Position numbers and translations under genes: made by a program. Positions 59,711 to 64,000 of a DNA stretch of 64,000 nt are shown piece by piece. This stretch comes from Alphaproteobacteria bacterium (GTDB lineage Bacteria; Pseudomonadota; Alphaproteobacteria; JANSWW01). The DNA lies in the NCBI GenBank assembly GCA_024743275.1, contig JANSWW010000002.1, positions 248,001-312,000 on the forward strand. Direction: 5' to 3'. Position 1 is the first letter of the stretch, and each line of letters starts with the position of its first letter. Under the pieces are notes generated by a model. That model ran no database searches, was not told the origin of the DNA, and saw only the letters and a program-made list of their open reading frames with translations.

Positions 59711-61163
59711 ACCGGGACTCCATGCGCTGGGCATCGCCGACCTCGGCCGACGCCTCCGGTCCGGCGATCTCACCGCAACCGGTCTCACGGAGCATTTCCT
59801 GGAGCGAATCGCGGCCATCGATCCGACGATCAACGCCTTTGTCACCGTAACGGCGGAGCGGGCCAGGGCCGACGCGGCACGGGCGGACCGGGACCTCGCC
59901 GCCGGCCGGGACAGGGGCCCGCTGCATGGCATCCCCTATGGCCTCAAGGACATTTTCGAGACCGCGGGTCTTCCCACCACCTGCCAGTCGAAGATCATGC
60001 GGGATCACATTTCGACGGAGGACGCCTTCGTCGAGACCAAGTTGAAGGCGGCCGGCGCGGTGCTGTTGGGCAAGCTCGCCACCCACGAATTCGCGCTCGG
60101 CGGCCCCAGTTGGGAGCTCCCTTTCCCACCGGCCCGCAATCCCTGGAACACGGACCATTTCACCGGGGCCTCCTCCACCGGCAGCGGGGCCGCCGTCGCC
60201 GCCGGGCTGGTGTGCTTCGCCCTCGGGTCGGACACCAGCGGATCCGTCCGTGGACCGGCCTGCCATTGCGGCACCTTCGGGCTGAAGCCGACATACGGCC
60301 TCGTCTCCCGCAGAGGGGCCTTTCCGCTCTCCTATGCCCTCGATCACATCGGCCCGCTGGCCTGGACGGCGGAGGATACGGCCCTGGTCCTGGAAGCGAT
60401 CGCCGGCTTCGACCCGCTGGACCCGGCGAGCGTCGACCGCCCCGCCGTCGACTATACAAGCGGGATCGGACAGGGCGTGGCGGGCCTGCGGATCGCCTAT
60501 CCGAGGGGCTTTTTCGCCGAAGGCTGCGATGTCGAGGTCCTGGCGGGCCTGGACCGGGCCGCCGCCCTCTTCACGGATCTCGGCGCGGGAGTGCGGGAGA
60601 TCGAGCTGCCGGATTTCAGCCTGTTCAATGCGTGCGGCCGAACCATCATGATCGCGGAAGGCTATACCATCCATGAGAACGACCTGAGGACCCGGCCGCA
60701 GGACTACGGGCGCTACACCTATCAGCGTCTGGTCATGGGAGCGGCGATCACCGCCGCGGATCTGGTCCAGGCCCACCGCCTGCGCCGGGAACTCGCCATC
60801 GCCGTCGACCGGGCGGCTTTCCGCGATCACGATGTGATGCTGACCGCCTGCACCCTGGCCCCGCCGGTCCGGCTCGACGTCTTTCCGGCCCATTGGCCAC
60901 CGCCGAAACAGGCATCGGCGACACACACGATCCCCTTCAACGTCACCGGACATCCGGCCCTATCCGTCCCGGCCGGTTTTACGGCGGACGGCCTGCCCAT
61001 CGGCCTGCAGTTGGTCGGGCGGGCCTTCGACGAGGCGACCCTGTTCCGTGTGGCGGACGCCCATGAGCGTGTTCAAGACCCTTCATCGGCGGCCGAGAGC
61101 CAGCCGACGGCACAGTCCTCGTCGATCTCCCCCCGCTCGCCCGGCAGATCGCGCGCGATGTAG
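59694..61163 (+). CDS. AtzE-type amidase (amidase signature family)
   Basis: 489 aa from the ATG at 59694; a GTG at 59685 is an alternative. The Ser-cisSer-Lys triad is in GIPYGLKDIFET (Lys), TGASSTGSGAAVAAG (cis-Ser) and GSDTSGSVRGPA (nucleophile). The AtzG-like gene beside it suggests an AtzE-type carboxybiuret or urea-derivative hydrolase. The last ~30 residues (QPTAQSSSISPRSPGRSRAM-like) are low-complexity because the 3' 91 bases overlap the convergent NDK-like gene. This makes the native C-terminus doubtful; a loss of an earlier stop is possible. Confidence 0.88.
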   Translation: MTPLTEPGLHALGIADLGRRLRSGDLTATGLTEHFLERIAAIDPTINAFVTVTAERARADAARADRDLAAGRDRGPLHGIPYGLKDIFETAGLPTTCQSKIMRDHISTEDAFVETKLKAAGAVLLGKLATHEFALGGPSWELPFPPARNPWNTDHFTGASSTGSGAAVAAGLVCFALGSDTSGSVRGPACHCGTFGLKPTYGLVSRRGAFPLSYALDHIGPLAWTAEDTALVLEAIAGFDPLDPASVDRPAVDYTSGIGQGVAGLRIAYPRGFFAEGCDVEVLAGLDRAAALFTDLGAGVREIELPDFSLFNACGRTIMIAEGYTIHENDLRTRPQDYGRYTYQRLVMGAAITAADLVQAHRLRRELAIAVDRAAFRDHDVMLTACTLAPPVRLDVFPAHWPPPKQASATHTIPFNVTGHPALSVPAGFTADGLPIGLQLVGRAFDEATLFRVADAHERVQDPSSAAESQPTAQSSSISPRSPGRSRAM

Positions 61164-62083
61164 TGCGAGGCGAAGACGAAGAGGTCCAACGGATCGGCCC
61201 TGTCCAATGCGGCGCCCATTGCCGCTTCGAAAGCGCGCAGATCGAGCCGGTAACCGCCGGCCAAACACCGCTCGATCATCGCCACCGCCCCATCCGCCCC
61301 CGTCCCATCCGCCCCCGTCCCGTCCGCCCCCGTCCCGTCCACACGTACCGTCTCGGCGAGGCTCCACAGGCGGTGCGCGGCCGCGGCCGGATCCGCGTCA
61401 TGCGGCGGCAGCAGACGCTCGGCCTCGACCAGGGCAGCGTCGAGGCGCCTACCGGCGGTCTGGAAATCCTCCCCGGACATCGCATCGAGGAAGGCGGCAC
61501 GGCCGGCGGCCGGGACACAAACCGGGATCTCCCGCACCGTATCGGCGGGCTCGTCGGCGGCATGGATGAAATTCGCGATGCTGTTCGGGCTCGCCAGCAG
61601 GGTCCTGAGGTCGCCCGGCTTGCGCTGTTCGACGCGGGCATGGCCCTTCATGGTCTTGAACCGGATGCTGGCGGGGATGCCCGGAGACGGATCCCGGTCG
61701 CGAAAGGCGACCAGGACATAGGGCAGCCCGGACGCCCAGCGGGTATAGAGCCGCACCTTGTCCAAGGTCCCCCGGCGCAACTGATAGCGATAGAGCCCGT
61801 GATAGAGCGGCGCCGAGTAGGCGTGTGTTGTCACCGCAACCGGAGCCAGCCCCCGCTCGGCGAGGAAGCCCAACGCCATCCGAACCCGGCGGCCCCCTAT
61901 CGCATCGGGCTTGAACATCAAAAGGGCGGTTCGGTGCAGCACATCCGGCGCAAGCGCTCCCCACCTACCGCGACAATCCGCGAGCCCCTCCCGGAAGAAG
62001 CTGTCTTCCCGGTAGAGCTCCGCCTTCACCGCCAGGGAGGTCATGCGCCGCCAATCGATCGGCGCCCCGTCAAAATCCGTCAT
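61073..62083 (-). CDS. NDK-like domain protein 2
   Basis: 336 aa from the ATG at 62083 (GGGGAAAG upstream). Like protein 1 it has K-P-D (Lys58 in LLMFKPDAIGGRRVRMALG) and N-x-x-H (Asn171, His174 in ANFIHAADEPADTVREI) with G-S-D changed to A-A-D. The two proteins align over their whole length, including the A-P-x-N/L-A-S-P-N segment before the His. A tandem G-A-D-G-T repeat follows at about residues 265-280. Its 3' end overlaps the amidase gene on the opposite strand. Probably a specialised phosphotransferase. Confidence 0.78.
   Translation of the reverse strand: MTDFDGAPIDWRRMTSLAVKAELYREDSFFREGLADCRGRWGALAPDVLHRTALLMFKPDAIGGRRVRMALGFLAERGLAPVAVTTHAYSAPLYHGLYRYQLRRGTLDKVRLYTRWASGLPYVLVAFRDRDPSPGIPASIRFKTMKGHARVEQRKPGDLRTLLASPNSIANFIHAADEPADTVREIPVCVPAAGRAAFLDAMSGEDFQTAGRRLDAALVEAERLLPPHDADPAAAAHRLWSLAETVRVDGTGADGTGADGTGADGAVAMIERCLAGGYRLDLRAFEAAMGAALDRADPLDLFVFASHYIARDLPGERGEIDEDCAVGWLSAADEGS
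61291..61335. repeat. 15-bp in-frame tandem repeat in NDK-like gene 2
   Basis: Three units of CATCCGCCCCCGTCC/CGTCCGCCCCCGTCC lie at 61291-61305, 61306-61320 and 61321-61335, encoding G-A-D-G-T repeats. Confidence 0.92.
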
Positions 62084-62164
62084 GCCGCGCTTTCCCCGCC
62101 TCCCACTGTTCCCCAACACCGAAGCCCGATCATTTCACATGTTCGCACAACGTTTGAAACCGAG

Positions 62165-62193
62165 TTGACCCCAATCGCACTTTTTCATATCAT
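62165..62193 (+). promoter_or_regulatory. Consensus-like sigma-70 promoter
   Basis: TTGACC (62165-62170), 17-bp spacer, TATCAT (62188-62193). A full Shine-Dalgarno AAGGAGGT (62222-62229) lies 7 bases before the ATG at 62237. This is the best promoter plus ribosome site in the window. Confidence 0.75.
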
Positions 62194-62236
62194 TTTCATC
62201 ACTTTTTTAAACTAGGTGTAGAAGGAGGTCAGCGTC

Positions 62237-62464
62237 ATGTCTGCCCCGAAATTCTCAGCCCAATTGTCCATGAACGATGTCAGCGCGATCAATGCTTTGG
62301 CCAAGAGCGCCATCCATCAGGTCGGCGCCAGCGCGGCTTCGGTCCATCTGACCGTTTCCGGGACCCGCTCCGCCGTCCTGCAGTTAATGGATCAGCTAAA
62401 GGACCAGAACGCCGAGATGTCCGCGGTGATCGCCCTGCGTGGCGACCGCCCCGCAAAAGGCTAG
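62237..62464 (+). CDS. 75-aa protein of unknown function, strongly expressed by its signals
   Basis: Sequence pattern: N-terminal SAQLSMNDVSAINALAKSA helix, a beta-rich middle ASVHLTVSGTRSAV, a helix LQLMDQLKDQNAEMS, and an end strand VIALRGDRPAKG. No signal, no cysteine. It has an ideal Shine-Dalgarno and promoter and is 9 bp before the nucleotidyltransferase gene, so it is the leading gene of that operon. It might be a carrier or binding protein; family not recognised. Confidence 0.75.
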   Translation: MSAPKFSAQLSMNDVSAINALAKSAIHQVGASAASVHLTVSGTRSAVLQLMDQLKDQNAEMSAVIALRGDRPAKG

Positions 62465-62473
62465 GTCCAAGGG

Positions 62474-63529
62474 GTGACGCACGCCGACATCACCCTTGAT
62501 CTCCTGCGCTGGGCGGCGACGCGGGATCAAGGGCTCGCGGCGGCCTTGCGTCCCCGTCTCAACGATCCCGGTCTGCAGGAATTCCTGATCGGCCGCGAGG
62601 TCGATTCGCTCGCCCATCTCGTTTCGGGCACGATTAGCGGCCGCCAGCGCGTTTACGATCAGGTCCTGGCCCATCAGGCCGAGGCCCTCCAAGAAGTGAT
62701 GGAGGTTTTTCTCAAGGCCGGCATCCGGACGGTGACCTTCAAGGGATCCGAATTGGTGCCCCGGAACTATGACGGGCACTCCCTGGGCCTGATCGCGGAT
62801 TGCGATGTATTGATCCCCCGCGACAGGATCGAGGAGGCGCGCGCGGCGATGTACGGCCTCGGCTTCCGCCACGCGATCTTCGTCGCCGAAGCGGGCGGGC
62901 TGGTCTCCCTGGACGTCGCCGACATCGCCGGCATCGAGATCCAGCATTACGAACTGGCACCGTTCCGCAAAGCCATCGAGATCGATCCGGACGAGGCCGT
63001 GCTCAAGGTCCTGGCGCATGGCGACGTAGGCCCGCTGCACTGGGCCGGCGACCGGGTGATCCTGGTCCTGGAGATCGACGTTCATCACAACGTCGCCTCT
63101 GACGCCGATGTGGAGATGCTGTTCGACCGCGCGGTGCCGAGGGAAGGCGGTCCGGGCGAGACCCTGTCGCCGGCCGATCACGTCTGGCTCAACCTCAGCC
63201 GCTATTACAACGAGGTCGCGCTTCACAATAAGACCTCGCTGCGCCCGATCGCCTACACGCTGCCGGAAATCTCCTCCGGCAAGGTCGATTGGGATGTCGT
63301 GAGCGAGGCGGTCGAGGCGCTCAAACTCGGCCCGACGCTATACTATTTCCTCGCCTTCTGCGACGCCATCACCGGCGGCATGGTGCCCCCGGCGATCCTG
63401 GAACAGACCCATCCCCTGCGCACCAACCGGATCCGCGATTGGGGATGGCAGGTCGGCAAACTGCTCGACAGCGTCGATCCCGCACCGGTCGATATGGCGA
63501 TGCCGCTGGACAAGGCTCTGGCCGGTTAG
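62474..63529 (+). CDS. NTP_transf_5-type nucleotidyltransferase
   Basis: 351 aa from a GTG at 62474. The motif region TFKGSELVPRNYDGHSLGLI followed by DCDVLIPRDRIEEA matches the family's K-G...R/x-x-D-x-D-x-L-(I/V) pattern: Asp residues of DCD would bind Mg-NTP. A second half contains VLEIDVHHNV and a helical C-terminus. This family (PF14907) occurs in lasso peptide and other RiPP clusters and the HPr-rel-A system. Thus the 75-aa protein or a peptide may be the acceptor. Specificity unknown. Confidence 0.75.
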   Translation: MTHADITLDLLRWAATRDQGLAAALRPRLNDPGLQEFLIGREVDSLAHLVSGTISGRQRVYDQVLAHQAEALQEVMEVFLKAGIRTVTFKGSELVPRNYDGHSLGLIADCDVLIPRDRIEEARAAMYGLGFRHAIFVAEAGGLVSLDVADIAGIEIQHYELAPFRKAIEIDPDEAVLKVLAHGDVGPLHWAGDRVILVLEIDVHHNVASDADVEMLFDRAVPREGGPGETLSPADHVWLNLSRYYNEVALHNKTSLRPIAYTLPEISSGKVDWDVVSEAVEALKLGPTLYYFLAFCDAITGGMVPPAILEQTHPLRTNRIRDWGWQVGKLLDSVDPAPVDMAMPLDKALAG

Positions 63530-63567
63530 CCTTGGTCGAGCCCCCAATGCCCTAGGCGGGAACACCC

Positions 63568-64000
63568 ATGCCGCTCGCCATTCAGTCCTATCTCACCCAT
63601 CCGGCCCTGGCCGACAGCGACGAAACTCTCGTGCTGTCCTGGACCTCGGACGAGCGCGGTTGCCTGGACCGGAATGTGGCCGCGGTTCTGGCCGGCGCCC
63701 TGGCCGAGGAGGCCAGCGGAGGTCTGCCGCAGCTCGGCCAATACTGGGTCAAGGACCCCTATGGAGAGGGCTTTCTGGGCCCGGCGGTCCGCCGCTTCTT
63801 CGACCTCCCCGAGGAGGGAAGCACGATTTTCTGCGGCGCCGGGGTCAATTCGCTGCTCCACGCGCTCGCGGCCCTAGGCCGCGAGCGGCGCGCCTTGATC
63901 GCCGGCAGCAGCTATCCGGACCTGCCCTATTGGGTGGCGGGCCAAGGCGGAACCTGCTTTCCCATTGGGACGGCCCCGCAAGCGTGGGCAGCGTCCGATG
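63568..64000 (+). CDS. PLP-dependent aminotransferase-like protein (5' part only)
   Basis: At least 144 residues, cut by the window. GCLDRNVAAVLAGALAEEA, LPQLGQYWVKDPYGEGFLG and STIFCGAGVNSLLHALAALG match the N-terminal domain of HisC/CobD-like class I/II aminotransferases. The GAG-x-N-S-L-L-H loop would bind the PLP phosphate. The Schiff-base Lys lies beyond the window. Probably co-transcribed with the nucleotidyltransferase gene, 38 bp away. Confidence 0.7.
   Translation, partial: MPLAIQSYLTHPALADSDETLVLSWTSDERGCLDRNVAAVLAGALAEEASGGLPQLGQYWVKDPYGEGFLGPAVRRFFDLPEEGSTIFCGAGVNSLLHALAALGRERRALIAGSSYPDLPYWVAGQGGTCFPIGTAPQAWAASD

Noticed and set aside
48590..64000. Phosphonate biosynthesis cluster
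   Set aside because: An enolase homologue, a nucleotidyltransferase and a phosphonoacetate-hydrolase-like enzyme are suggestive, but no PEP mutase or phosphonopyruvate decarboxylase is visible in the window. Kept only as a hypothesis for the enolase.

Overview
The window is high-GC, densely packed bacterial chromosome with many ATGA/TGATG stop-start overlaps and frequent GTG/TTG starts. The gene set suggests an alphaproteobacterium, probably a Rhodospirillales-like heterotroph: a tungsten/molybdenum formate dehydrogenase island with DUF3305/DUF3306/DUF6494/DUF6505-type accessory genes, TupABC, a fused carnitine dehydrogenase-thioesterase, Fur and alanine dehydrogenase. The genus cannot be told from the window. 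I see no rRNA, tRNA, CRISPR array, integrase or insertion sequence.

Layout. (1) 1-4107, minus strand: a coupled operon of an iron/2-oxoglutarate amino-acid hydroxylase-like enzyme, a PLP decarboxylase, a sulfotransferase-like protein and a glutamine-synthetase-like ligase cut by the window edge. It looks like a small pathway that hydroxylates, decarboxylates, sulfates and ligates an amino acid. A DMT exporter lies upstream. (2) 5392-12042: a two-subunit CoA-transferase with a class I amidotransferase, a universal stress protein, a PLP decarboxylase, and on the plus strand carnitine catabolism (dehydrocarnitine cleavage enzyme, then carnitine dehydrogenase fused to a thioesterase). (3) 12206-14864: a hybrid histidine kinase and a single-domain response regulator. 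(4) 14881-31976: a formate dehydrogenase island. Accessory genes run left on the minus strand. Accessory genes, the TorD chaperone, a Tat-signal peptide protein, FDH alpha/beta/gamma, a WD40-cytochrome c fusion, a 41-aa membrane peptide, tungstate transporter tupBCA and a TPR protein run right. (5) 31987-37181, minus: a polyamine-type ABC importer with a 97-bp palindromic repeat inside the operon and a DUF6065-like gene at its end. (6) 37490-41779: a MacB/LolCDE-like ABC exporter with an HlyD-type adaptor. (7) 41825-48414: a small protein, fur, ald, then a TonB receptor/YfiR/histidine kinase operon.

(8) 48590-64000 is the most unusual part. It holds a TtcA/TilS-like PP-loop ATPase, two paralogous proteins with a nucleoside-diphosphate-kinase-like domain that keeps the catalytic His and its partner Asn, an alkaline-phosphatase-superfamily phosphodiesterase, a large FAD/NAD(P)-binding oxidoreductase, an enolase outside any glycolytic context, a DUF4910/M28-type aminopeptidase, a 69-aa peptide ending in a CGASC segment behind a near-consensus promoter, an LLM flavin monooxygenase with an AtzG/AtzE-type amidase pair, a strongly signalled 75-aa protein, an NTP_transf_5-type nucleotidyltransferase, and an aminotransferase-like gene running off the window. 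I recognise no described pathway with this composition. It is my main candidate for an undescribed system, possibly a peptide-derived or nucleotidylated natural product.

A second theme is short tandem repeats of 12-21 bp, both between genes and in frame inside genes, at 3234, 4345, 34348, 51841 and 61291.
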